In this document: piece after piece, positions 1 to 5,837 of the stretch
How positions within the stretch are numbered: the stretch's first letter is position 1
How the letters are laid out: the number at the start of each line of letters is the position of its first letter
NCBI GenBank assembly: GCA_944385195.1
Contig: CALWWH010000077.1
Coordinates: 1 to 12,353, forward strand
Direction: 5' to 3'
DNA length: 12,353 nt
Origin: an uncultured Oscillospiraceae bacterium
Lineage (GTDB): Bacteria; Bacillota; Clostridia; Oscillospirales; Oscillospiraceae
Program-made: the position numbers and the translations under genes
The notes under the pieces: generated by a model
Database searches by the model: none
What the model was told of the DNA's origin: nothing
What the model saw: only the letters and a program-made list of their open reading frames with translations

Positions 1-536
1 GTCTGGTTTGGCAGGCCGTACATCAGGTCGATGCTGATGTTCTCAAAGCCGGCGATTTTGGCGTTCTCCACCGCCAGACGGGCCTGCTCCCAGTTGTGGG
101 GACGGCCCAAGGCGCGCAGATGCTCGTCGCTGGCTGACTGGACGCCGATGGAGATGCGGTTGAAGCCCGCGCGGACGAGGGCATGCATCCCCCGGGGGCT
201 GACGGAGTCCGGGTTGGCCTCCAGGGTGATCTCCGCGTCGCGGGCGACATTGAAGCGCCGGTGCAGCTCGGCGAGGAGGCGCTTGAGGTTGCTCACCCCA
301 TAGAAACTGGGGGTACCGCCGCCGAAATAGATCGTGTCGACCACGTAGCCCGGGGCGCGGGCTGCCGCCTCACGGATGTGCTGCAAAAGCCCACTGAGGT
401 AGTCCCGCATCAGCTCGCCATTGCGGCCGCCGCCCAGGGAGTAGAAGTCGCAGTACTCGCACTTACTGCGGCAGAAGGGGATGTGGATATAGATACCCAA
501 GGGTTTTTGCTCCCCGGTGCTTGCTTTGCGTACCAT
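1..536 (-). CDS. hemW: HemW-like radical SAM heme chaperone, 3' end beyond window
   Basis: HemW is a radical SAM protein related to oxygen-independent coproporphyrinogen oxidase; in characterised cases it acts as a heme chaperone for respiratory enzymes in the cytoplasm. The first 178 codons are visible, of about 375-380 usual for the family. The N-terminus has IYIHIPFC followed by the iron-sulfur motif CRSKCEYC (C-x3-C-x2-C, residues about 22-29) and then DFYS. A GGGTPS stretch near residue 70 and the segments LEANPD and RISIGVQS follow, all typical of HemW. The ATG at 536 is supported by an AAGGAGGT ribosome site at 543-550 and a promoter at 568-596. lepA-hemW adjacency is common in Firmicutes, but here a 1.39 kb scar lies between them. 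Confusion with HemN is possible, but the short N-terminus and lepA linkage favour HemW. Confidence 0.93.
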   Translation of the reverse strand, partial: MVRKASTGEQKPLGIYIHIPFCRSKCEYCDFYSLGGGRNGELMRDYLSGLLQHIREAAARAPGYVVDTIYFGGGTPSFYGVSNLKRLLAELHRRFNVARDAEITLEANPDSVSPRGMHALVRAGFNRISIGVQSASDEHLRALGRPHNWEQARLAVENAKIAGFENISIDLMYGLPNQ

Positions 537-567
537 AAATAGACCTCCTTGGTCGGTTTCGGCCTTT

Positions 568-596
568 ATCATACCGTATTTCTTAGAATTTGTAAA
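568..596 (-). promoter_or_regulatory. Sigma-A type promoter of hemW
   Basis: Reading the minus strand, TTTACA (591-596) and TATGAT (568-573) are separated by exactly 17 bp, and the ribosome site of hemW follows about 20 bp downstream. This gives hemW its own transcription start. The element is strikingly similar to the lepA promoter: both contain CTTTACAAAT, six variable bases, then AAATACGGTAT. Confidence 0.75.
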
Positions 597-684
597 GGGT
601 AGGCTGATATATGAAATCCAGCATACTTTCAAAGAGATTCCCGGTTTTCCCGGCGCTTATGATAATAACAAAGCCCTCCACTGG

Positions 685-725
685 CACTGCGCTAACTCCA
701 CTGGGCCTTCGGCCGGAGTGCAGTG
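685..725 (-). terminator. Bulged hairpin after the lepA remnant, possible old lepA terminator
   Basis: Segments CACTGC (685-690), CTCC (696-699) and GGCC (704-707) can pair with GGCC (711-714), GGAG (715-718) and GCAGTG (720-725), with short bulges and a three-base loop. On the minus strand it sits 3 nt after the stop of the duplicated lepA tail, where a lepA terminator would be expected. The sequence after it is only mildly T-rich, so termination is uncertain. Confidence 0.35.
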
Positions 726-728
726 ACC

Positions 729-838
729 TCATTCATCATCCAGCTTGAGCACGGCCATAAACGCCTCGCTGGGCACAGAGACGGTGCCGAACTGGCGCAT
801 GCGCTTTTTGCCTTCCTTCTGCTTCTCCAGCAGCTTCT
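729..838 (-). pseudogene. Duplicated 3' end of lepA (last ~36 codons)
   Basis: This stretch repeats the end of intact lepA. Positions 736-838 match 1929-2031 at 102 of 103 bases, and the single difference (807 versus 2000) is a synonymous Lys codon change. Read in the lepA frame it encodes LLEKQKEGKKRMRQFG onward and ends AFMAVLKLDDE before a TGA at 729-731, whereas intact lepA ends AFMAVLKLDE with TAA. Similarity stops abruptly at 839. With no start codon, GTPase domains or ribosome site it cannot make EF-4. It may be the original chromosomal lepA tail, left behind when the present tail was delivered by recombination. Confidence 0.9.
736..838. repeat. Direct repeat copy A (lepA 3' end)
   Basis: This 103 bp copy matches 1929-2031 at 102 positions in the same orientation, with a 1193 bp offset. 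The pair flanks the AT-rich island and could recombine to delete it. Confidence 0.95.
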
Positions 839-864
839 GTACACAGCGGTGTGCATACACCCGG

Positions 865-984
865 AGAGTGGCAATATTCGCTCTTGCTACGGCAGAAGTG
901 GATATCGCTATAGAAGCTTGAGGGCTTCTTATCTTGATTTTCTGCTATTCGTTTGATTCTTGCATCTTCTAATTTTTTAAGCAA
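865..984 (-). pseudogene. Decayed fragment resembling the hemW 5' end
   Basis: The minus-strand reading beginning at a TTG at 984 contains KKPSSFYSDIHFCRSKSEYC. This aligns with the start of intact HemW (QKPLGIYIHIPFCRSKCEYC). At DNA level, roughly 70% of bases match without gaps between about 884-930 and the equivalent stretch of hemW. The second cluster cysteine has become serine, and the Pro of IHIPFC is gone. After the motif the frame runs out of the family and into the lepA duplicate in the wrong frame. It is therefore a broken remnant, diverged much further from hemW than the lepA duplicate has diverged from lepA. The left boundary is approximate and chance similarity cannot be fully excluded. 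Confidence 0.6.
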
Positions 985-1011
985 ATTTATTTATAATTCA
1001 TTTCAAATCTA

Positions 1012-1043
1012 TTGGCAATTCGTTATTTTCAATGTAATATAAT
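1012..1043 (+). promoter_or_regulatory. Promoter of the lipoprotein gene
   Basis: TTGGCA at 1012-1017 lies 17 bp before TAATAT at 1035-1040, which overlaps a second possible -10, TATAAT, at 1038-1043. The gene's ribosome site begins at 1051, so the leader would be very short. Confidence 0.5.
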
Positions 1044-1065
1044 TGTATGCAAGGAGGCTTTTGGG

Positions 1066-1596
1066 ATGAACAAGTTCCCGCTAATATCAATCGCTAAAGT
1101 AATCCTCTGTTTACTGATTTTCCTGCTAAGCGGCTGTGCTCAAAATCCCAAAATGGGCGATGACATTCCGGCAGAATCTGATGCCATAGATTATATCCAA
1201 TACATGCCACAAAATCTTATGTTGGATAAACAGGAATTGAACAGCTTGGAAGTATTTAGTTTGACCACACATAATCGTGCAATCAACGATGCAGTCACCC
1301 AACAACTTGTTAAGGACTTTTTTAATCAATTATCTCCTTTAGCTGTCCCTGTTTCAAAGGACGAATTTGAGAACAGCTGGTTTATAAGCGGGCTCATCTA
1401 TATTGCGTTCCAAACCACGGATGGAAGCTATTTAATTTATGGAGATGTCCCATCTAAAATCCTAGTGCGTTTCGTAAAAGGGGGTGATGATCAGAGATGC
1501 TATGGTAAATATAGCGTAACTACAGATGCATTTGACTCATTCGTATCATATATTTATGGGCATTCGGAAACGGAGAATATAGATCATAGTAAGTAA
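1066..1596 (+). CDS. Small predicted lipoprotein of unknown function
   Basis: This is a 176-residue protein starting at the ATG at 1066, preceded by AAGGAGG (1051-1057) at an 8 nt spacing; an in-frame TTG at 1012 lies in the promoter and has no ribosome site. The N-terminus is a clear lipoprotein signal: MNKF, then a hydrophobic stretch to about residue 23, then the lipobox LLSGC. The mature protein would be acylated on that cysteine and held on the outer face of the membrane. The rest is soluble and mixed alpha/beta in character, with YIAFQTTDGSYLIYGDV and a FVSYIYGH C-terminus; no family was recognised. Codon and base usage are AT-rich, unlike lepA next door, which suggests acquisition. Its role cannot be told from context: neighbours on both sides are broken. 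Confidence 0.82.
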   Translation: MNKFPLISIAKVILCLLIFLLSGCAQNPKMGDDIPAESDAIDYIQYMPQNLMLDKQELNSLEVFSLTTHNRAINDAVTQQLVKDFFNQLSPLAVPVSKDEFENSWFISGLIYIAFQTTDGSYLIYGDVPSKILVRFVKGGDDQRCYGKYSVTTDAFDSFVSYIYGHSETENIDHSK

Positions 1597-1860
1597 ACAA
1601 CAAGACAGCTTCTGACTTTCATTCTCATTTTCACAATGCTTCTTCCCCTATCCGCCTCACCAATTCTCGCAATTGCGACAGATGGCATCAATCACGCGCA
1701 AAACATTTCCACATTGGAAATCGCTTATCTCGAAAGGGTTTTGCCGTTTTTAATTCATTCGGTAGATTCCGGGGTTAGTATCTTCAGCACCTATACCATC
1801 GGTACGCAGATTCCGTCATACTTCTCTCAGGAAGACTATGCAACTGCTTTGCACGAATAA
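1597..1860 (+). pseudogene. Secreted-protein ORF with a lost start codon, probably a fragment
   Basis: Directly after the lipoprotein stop (TAA at 1594-1596), and in the same frame, the sequence reads TTRQLLTFILIFTMLLPLSA followed by SPILA and a hydrophilic segment ending YFSQEDYATALHE at a TAA. The first 25 residues look like a complete signal peptide: a basic residue, a hydrophobic core and an Ala-rich cleavage region. However, no start codon or ribosome site precedes them. The only ATG (1636) falls inside the hydrophobic core and has no Shine-Dalgarno sequence. The simplest reading is a small secreted protein whose 5' end was cut off when it was joined to the lipoprotein gene. A short real gene starting at 1636 remains possible. 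No family was recognised. Confidence 0.45.
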
Positions 1861-1882
1861 CCCATAATTTCAACTTCATCTA

Positions 1883-1918
1883 ATGGGGAGAGGCCTGTAT
1901 ATTCAGGTCTCTCCCCAT
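1883..1918 (+). terminator. Strong hairpin terminator between the island ORFs and lepA
   Basis: ATGGGGAGAGGCCTG (1883-1897) pairs with CAGGTCTCTCCCCAT (1904-1918): a 15 bp stem with one G-T pair and a six-base loop. On the plus strand it is followed after three bases by TCTTTT and would end island transcription. On the minus strand it starts 6 nt after the lepA stop, with A-rich sequence before it but a weak T tract after it. It may therefore work in both directions, more convincingly rightward. Confidence 0.75.
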
Positions 1919-1924
1919 AGTCTT

Positions 1925-3730
1925 TTACTCATCCAGCTTGAGCACGGCCATAAACGCCTCGCTGGGCACAGAGACGGTGCCGAACTGGCGCATGCGCTTC
2001 TTGCCTTCCTTCTGCTTCTCCAGCAGCTTCTTCTTACGGGTGATGTCGCCGCCGTAGCACTTGGCCAGGACGTCCTTGCGCAGCGCCTTGACCGTCTCGC
2101 GGGCGATGACCTTGCCGCCGATGGCCGCCTGGATGGGGATCTCGAACAGCTGGCGGGGGATGGTCTGCTTGAGTTTCTCGCAGATACGGCGGCCGCGGGC
2201 GTAGGCCTTCTCCTCGTGGACGATGAAGCTCAGGGCGTCGATGACGTCGCCGTTGAGCAGAATGTCCAGCTTCACCAGCTTGCTCTTGCGGTAGCCGGTG
2301 ATCTCGTAGTCCAGGGAGGCGTAGCCGCGGGTGCGGGACTTGAGGGCGTCGAAGAAATCGTAAATGATCTCGTTGAGCGGCATGTCGTAGTGCATCTCCA
2401 CGCGGTCGGTCCCCTGATAGGTCATGTCCAGATACTCGCCCCGGCGTTCCTGACACAGCTCCATGATATTGCCGACATACTCCGGCGGGGTGAGGATGTT
2501 GGCGCGGACAAAGGGCTCGCTGGCCGACTCGATCTCCGACGGGTCGGGGTACTCTGAGGGGTTCATGACCCGCTCCACCGTACCGTTGGTGCGAGTCACC
2601 TCGTAGATGACCGAGGGGACGGTGGTGATCAGGTCGAGGTTGAACTCCCGCTCGATGCGCTCCTGGATGACGTCCATATGCAGCAGCCCCAAAAAGCCGC
2701 AGCGGAAGCCGAATCCCAGGGCCACGGAGGTCTCCGGCTCATAGAATAAAGAGGCGTCGTTGAGCTTGAGCTTCTCCAAAGCGTCGCGCAGGTCGGTGTA
2801 CTTGGCGCTGTCGGCCGGGTAGATACCGGAGAAGACCATGGGCTGCACGGAGCGGTAGCCGGGCAGTGGCTCAGGGGCGGGATTGTCCACGCCGGTGACG
2901 GTATCGCCCACGCGGGTGTCGGCGACGTTTTTGATGCTGGCGGTGAAGTAGCCGACCTCCCCGGCGCCCAGCTGCTCGCAGGGCTCCATGCCGATGGGGC
3001 GCAGATAGCCGGTCTCAACGACCTTATACTCCGCCCCGGAGGCCATCAGACGCACGGTCTGGCCGGTACGCAGCACGCCGTCCATGACGCGCAGATAGAC
3101 GATGACGCCGCGATAGCTGTCGTACTGACTATCAAAGATCAGGGCGCGCAAGGGCGCCTCCCGGTCTCCCTCAGGGGCCGGGACCTCCTTGACGATCATC
3201 TCCAGCACATCGTGGATGTTGAGGCCCACCTTGGCGCTGATGAGCGGCGCCTCGTCACAGGGCAGCCCGATGATGTCCTCGATCTCCCGCTTGACCCGCT
3301 CCGGGTCTGCCGCGGGCAGGTCGATCTTGTTGATCACCGGCAGGACTTCCAGTCCCGCGTCAATGGCCAGATAGGTGTTGGCCAGGGTCTGGGCCTCCAC
3401 CCCCTGGGCGGCGTCCACGACGAGGATCGCGCCCTCGCAGGCGGCAAGACTGCGGCTGACCTCGTAGTTAAAGTCCACGTGGCCCGGGGTGTCGATCAGG
3501 TTGAAGGTATAGGTCTGGCCGTCATCGGCGGCGTAATCCAGCTTGACGGCGCGGGCCTTGATGGTGATGCCGCGCTCACGCTCCAGCTCCATATTGTCCA
3601 GCAGCTGATTTTCCATCTCCCGGGCGTCCACGGCCTTGCACTGCTCCAGCAGGCGGTCTGCCAGCGTGGATTTGCCGTGGTCGATATGCGCTATGATGGA
3701 GAAATTGCGCAGTTTGTTCCGTTCGGTCAT
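1925..3730 (-). CDS. lepA: Elongation factor 4 (LepA), ribosome-associated GTPase
   Basis: EF-4 is a translational GTPase that binds the ribosome and has been linked to back-translocation and to 30S assembly; it is found in cytosol and at the membrane. The 601-residue length matches the family. GTPase motifs are complete: AHIDHGKS (14-21), RGIT (53-56), DTPGH (80-84) and NKID (134-137). EF-G-like domains follow (FGFRCGFLGLLHMDV), and then the LepA-specific C-terminal domain ending in QFGTVSVPSEAFMAVLKL. The ATG at 3730 has a GAGGTGA ribosome site at 3735-3741 and a promoter at 3772-3800. The final 34 codons are duplicated downstream at 736-838, so the present 3' end may have been replaced by recombination. 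The reading frame is intact. Confidence 0.98.
   Translation of the reverse strand: MTERNKLRNFSIIAHIDHGKSTLADRLLEQCKAVDAREMENQLLDNMELERERGITIKARAVKLDYAADDGQTYTFNLIDTPGHVDFNYEVSRSLAACEGAILVVDAAQGVEAQTLANTYLAIDAGLEVLPVINKIDLPAADPERVKREIEDIIGLPCDEAPLISAKVGLNIHDVLEMIVKEVPAPEGDREAPLRALIFDSQYDSYRGVIVYLRVMDGVLRTGQTVRLMASGAEYKVVETGYLRPIGMEPCEQLGAGEVGYFTASIKNVADTRVGDTVTGVDNPAPEPLPGYRSVQPMVFSGIYPADSAKYTDLRDALEKLKLNDASLFYEPETSVALGFGFRCGFLGLLHMDVIQERIEREFNLDLITTVPSVIYEVTRTNGTVERVMNPSEYPDPSEIESASEPFVRANILTPPEYVGNIMELCQERRGEYLDMTYQGTDRVEMHYDMPLNEIIYDFFDALKSRTRGYASLDYEITGYRKSKLVKLDILLNGDVIDALSFIVHEEKAYARGRRICEKLKQTIPRQLFEIPIQAAIGGKVIARETVKALRKDVLAKCYGGDITRKKKLLEKQKEGKKRMRQFGTVSVPSEAFMAVLKLDE
1929..2031. repeat. 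Direct repeat copy B (inside intact lepA)
   Basis: This is the partner of the repeat at 736-838, covering codons for the last ~34 residues of intact EF-4. Similarity ends inside the lepA stop on one side and at 2031 on the other. Confidence 0.95.
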
Positions 3731-3771
3731 GCTTTCACCTCAGGTGTAAGTCTGCATAGCAATACATGATA

Positions 3772-3800
3772 ACTATACCGTATTTTCCCCCATTTGTAAA
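3772..3800 (-). promoter_or_regulatory. Sigma-A type promoter of lepA
   Basis: On the minus strand, TTTACA (3795-3800) and TATAGT (3772-3777) are separated by 17 bp. About 40 nt separates the -10 from the lepA start, so a short leader containing CTATGCAGAC is expected. The spacer and -35 flank share long identity with the hemW promoter. Confidence 0.75.
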
Positions 3801-3825
3801 GCAGAAAACGCACCCGCGCCGCCGG

Positions 3826-3843
3826 GTCTGCATAGGATGCAGA
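3826..3843 (+). promoter_or_regulatory. Inverted repeat before the ferritin-like gene, possible operator
   Basis: TCTGCAT (3827-3833) and ATGCAGA (3837-3843) form a perfect 7 bp inverted repeat around AGG, ending 3 nt before the ribosome site of the ferritin-like gene. The 10-mer GTCTGCATAG that begins it recurs in the same orientation at 3750-3759, in the lepA leader. Either a protein operator or a small mRNA hairpin is possible. It does not resemble the Fur or PerR boxes I know. I see no convincing -35/-10 pair for the plus-strand gene. Confidence 0.35.
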
Positions 3844-3859
3844 GAAAGGAGGGGATCTG

Positions 3860-4318
3860 ATGCTTGCAATGGAACGGGAGCAGGCCGTATGGGACCGGGT
3901 GTCACTGGCACAGGAGCCGCCGCGGCCGTCTATCACGGCGGATCAACTGCTGGATTGGGCTTGCCACGAGTGCCAAGATGCATGTCTGTACCGCTGGCTG
4001 GCACGCTGCCTGCCCAAGTGCGCCGAGCCATGGCTAAAGGAATTGGCCTGTGACGAGCAATCTCACGCCAAGCGCCTGGCGGCGCAATACTACCTCGCCA
4101 CCGGGTGCAGGCCCAAACTCTGCTCGGACTTCACACCGACCTGTCAGCCCTTGGAGCACCTGCGCCGGCGATATCAGGAAGAGTTGGCTGGGTCTAACGC
4201 CTATTTTGCCGCCGCCCAGAACGCCGAAGGCGAGCTGCAGGAACTGCTGGACTGCTTGGCGCGGGATGAGGCCCGCCACGCGCGGATGGTGATGTGCGTG
4301 CTGGAGTGCATACTGTAA
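3860..4318 (+). CDS. Cysteine-rich ferritin-like (rubrerythrin-fold) di-iron protein
   Basis: This 152-residue protein has the two-half pattern of a ferritin-like four-helix bundle. E37 (in CHEC), then DEQSH with E66 and H69, would form one pair of helices. E107/E108, then DEARH with E137 and H140, would form the other, so both ExxH signatures are present. This supports a di-iron site and a role in peroxide or oxygen handling or iron binding; the exact reaction is inference. It lacks a rubredoxin domain, but has 12 cysteines (35, 38, 42, 50, 54, 64, 83, 88, 95, 132, 146, 150), an unusual density that includes C-x2-C. The ATG at 3860 follows AGGAGG (3847-3852) at 7 nt. It is divergent from lepA and convergent with the MFS gene, and has its own terminator. 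Confidence 0.8.
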   Translation: MLAMEREQAVWDRVSLAQEPPRPSITADQLLDWACHECQDACLYRWLARCLPKCAEPWLKELACDEQSHAKRLAAQYYLATGCRPKLCSDFTPTCQPLEHLRRRYQEELAGSNAYFAAAQNAEGELQELLDCLARDEARHARMVMCVLECIL

Positions 4319-4352
4319 CGCCAGAAGGACCGTAAGACTTTTTTTCGCGCTA

Positions 4353-4398
4353 AAAACCCGGTGCAGAGGGATTGATAGCTCCCCTTGCACCGGGTTTT
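4353..4398. terminator. Bidirectional terminator between convergent genes
   Basis: AAAACCCGGTGCA (4353-4365) pairs perfectly with TGCACCGGGTTTT (4386-4398), a 13 bp stem, and AGGG/CCCCT can extend it inward. T-rich sequence follows on both strands: TTTTT then AGCGCG on the minus strand, and CTTGGGTTTTTG on the plus strand. It would end both the ferritin-like gene and the MFS gene. Confidence 0.85.
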
Positions 4399-4410
4399 CT
4401 TGGGTTTTTG

Positions 4411-5652
4411 TTATTTAACCTTCGAATATGTATGTTGCTTTTTGTCAAAGACGGAGATCCCCAGGGACACCAGAATGCCCGCCACGGCCAGGCCCGCCAT
4501 GAGCAGATAGACCGCAAAATAGCTCTGGGTGCTGTCGTACAGCGCCCCGGCAACGGTGCTGCCGAAGGAGGCAATGATCAGGTTCAGGTTGACCATTGGC
4601 AGGTTGACGGCATAGTGCTTCGGGCCGTAGTAGGTGTTGACGAAAGCAGAGTTGCTGGGCGTGACACCGCTGTAGGCCAGGCCGCCGCAGATGAATCCGA
4701 TGACAATCAGCACAAAGCTGCCGGTTTGCAGCGCCAGGACCAGGAGAATGGCGGTGACAATAAAGGCCAGGCTGATGGCCAGCATGGTTTTGCTGCGGCC
4801 GATGCGGTCGAACATACCGCCAAACAGAATGCGGCCCAGACCGTTGAAAATGGAGATCAGTCCGACCACGGTAGCAATGGTGCCGGCATCGACGCCGGTG
4901 CCGACCTCGCGGGCAACGCCGGAGGCCTGGGAGATCAGAGACAAGCCGGAAGCGGACAGCAGGATCGCCCAGACAAAGTACAGCCAGAAGGTCGGGGTAC
5001 GGAGCATTTGACCGGTGGTGGACTCGCTGAGCACCTTACCGACCCTCTTCTTCTGCTGAGCGGCGGGGAGCCGGAAGTCCGCGCCGGGCTTGTTAAGCAG
5101 AAACCCGCAGATGGCGAACAGCACCACGATGACAACCCCGATGACGCGGAAGCCCACGCGCCAGCCATCGATGGCATCGGGAATTGTCGCCTGGTAGACC
5201 TTGCCGATGAGGAAGCTGCCCAGGCCAAAGCCCATGAGCAAAATGCCGGAGATCAGGCCCTGCTGGTCCGGGAACCAGCGGCTGACGGTGCTCATGACGG
5301 CATTATAGCAAAAACCAGAGGCAAAACCGCAGCAGACGCCGAATCCCAGATACAGCGCGGCCAGGCCCTGGGTATAGGAGCTGACCACGAAGCCCAGCAC
5401 AAAGAGAACCCCGGCGACCCAGATATTAATCTTCTGGGAGAGCTTTTTCGCCAGTACCCCGGCCACCAGGCCGCCCACGCAGAAGAACGTCATCACCAGC
5501 GTGAAGGTCAGAGACAGCTCACTCTGGCTCCACTGGGGAAACTCCGCCGCAATGGGAGAGGACAGGACGCTCCAGGCATAAACCAGGCCGGCGAAGAGCA
5601 GGATGACCGTGCCGACCGCCGCATAGAGCCAACGGATGTTTTGTTTGTTCAT
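4411..5652 (-). CDS. MFS transporter, oxalate/formate antiporter-like (OFA) family
   Basis: This is a 413-residue integral membrane carrier with about 12 hydrophobic segments in two halves of six. The first helix (LYAAVGTVILLFAGLVYAWS), the segment WFPDQQGLISGILLMGFGLGS and NGLGRILFGGMFDRIGR between helices 8 and 9 are typical of the OFA group of the major facilitator superfamily, which exchanges or co-transports small carboxylates such as oxalate, formate, lactate or pyruvate. The predicted helix 11 (VNLPMVNLNLIIASFGSTV) lacks a lysine, whereas the characterised oxalate carrier OxlT uses one there, so oxalate is not the favoured substrate. The ATG at 5652 has AGGTGA at 5659-5664 and its own promoter. 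No enzyme gene next to it reveals a substrate. Confidence 0.88.
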   Translation of the reverse strand: MNKQNIRWLYAAVGTVILLFAGLVYAWSVLSSPIAAEFPQWSQSELSLTFTLVMTFFCVGGLVAGVLAKKLSQKINIWVAGVLFVLGFVVSSYTQGLAALYLGFGVCCGFASGFCYNAVMSTVSRWFPDQQGLISGILLMGFGLGSFLIGKVYQATIPDAIDGWRVGFRVIGVVIVVLFAICGFLLNKPGADFRLPAAQQKKRVGKVLSESTTGQMLRTPTFWLYFVWAILLSASGLSLISQASGVAREVGTGVDAGTIATVVGLISIFNGLGRILFGGMFDRIGRSKTMLAISLAFIVTAILLVLALQTGSFVLIVIGFICGGLAYSGVTPSNSAFVNTYYGPKHYAVNLPMVNLNLIIASFGSTVAGALYDSTQSYFAVYLLMAGLAVAGILVSLGISVFDKKQHTYSKVK

Positions 5653-5685
5653 ATGTTCTCACCTATTTCCCTTTTTTGCCTATAT

Positions 5686-5713
5686 ATTATAACATATCCT
5701 ACAGTGTTTGCAA
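5686..5713 (-). promoter_or_regulatory. Promoter of the MFS gene
   Basis: On the minus strand, TTGCAA (5708-5713) lies 16 bp before a consensus TATAAT (5686-5691). TG two bases ahead of the -10 makes it an extended -10 element. It lies downstream of the pgsA terminator, so the transporter is transcribed independently. Confidence 0.7.
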
Positions 5714-5758
5714 GGCATTGTGACGATTTTTCTGTGATGGTTTGGCATAGAATATTGC

Positions 5759-5790
5759 AAAAAAGAGGGCCCCTGCCTGCGGCAGGGGCC
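5759..5790 (-). terminator. Intrinsic terminator of the recA-rimO-pgsA operon
   Basis: GGCCCCTGCC (5781-5790 read on the minus strand) pairs with GGCAGGGGCC (5768-5777) across a three-base loop. CTC and then a run of six T (5759-5764) follow on the minus strand. It lies 47 nt past the pgsA stop and has no T tract in the other direction. Confidence 0.92.
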
Positions 5791-5837
5791 TTCACGTATC
5801 AATAACGCACCGTCTTTGCCGGCCGGGGCTTGCTGGC

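Larger units (their letters stand above)
839..1924. other. AT-rich island between the lepA 3' end and its duplicate
   Basis: This interval is bounded on both sides by copies of the lepA 3' end. Its base composition (by eye near 40% GC in the lipoprotein gene) contrasts with the GC-rich core genes on either side. It carries the hemW-like fragment, one promoter-driven lipoprotein gene, one damaged secreted-protein ORF and a hairpin terminator, with the two ORFs on the strand opposite lepA and hemW. No transposase, integrase or terminal inverted repeat is visible, so it is not called an insertion sequence. Positions 960-1011 hold only AT-rich sequence leading into the lipoprotein promoter. Confidence 0.6.

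Noticed and set aside
839..1924. Insertion sequence or integrative element in the lepA-hemW gap
   Set aside because: The flanking repeats and composition suggest acquired DNA, but there is no transposase, integrase, terminal inverted repeat or short target-site duplication, so no mobile-element class can be named.
4372..5805. Long plus-strand open frame of 477 codons opposite the MFS gene
   Set aside because: It begins inside a terminator hairpin, has no ribosome site, encodes a low-complexity Gln/Asp/Ala-rich product, and is the mirror of a clearly recognisable membrane carrier. GC-rich genes commonly leave such antisense frames.
5791..5837. GCCGGC / GCTGGC hairpin just past the pgsA stop
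   Set aside because: It has a 6 bp stem with a G-T pair and no T tract; the much stronger hairpin at 5759-5790 explains termination.
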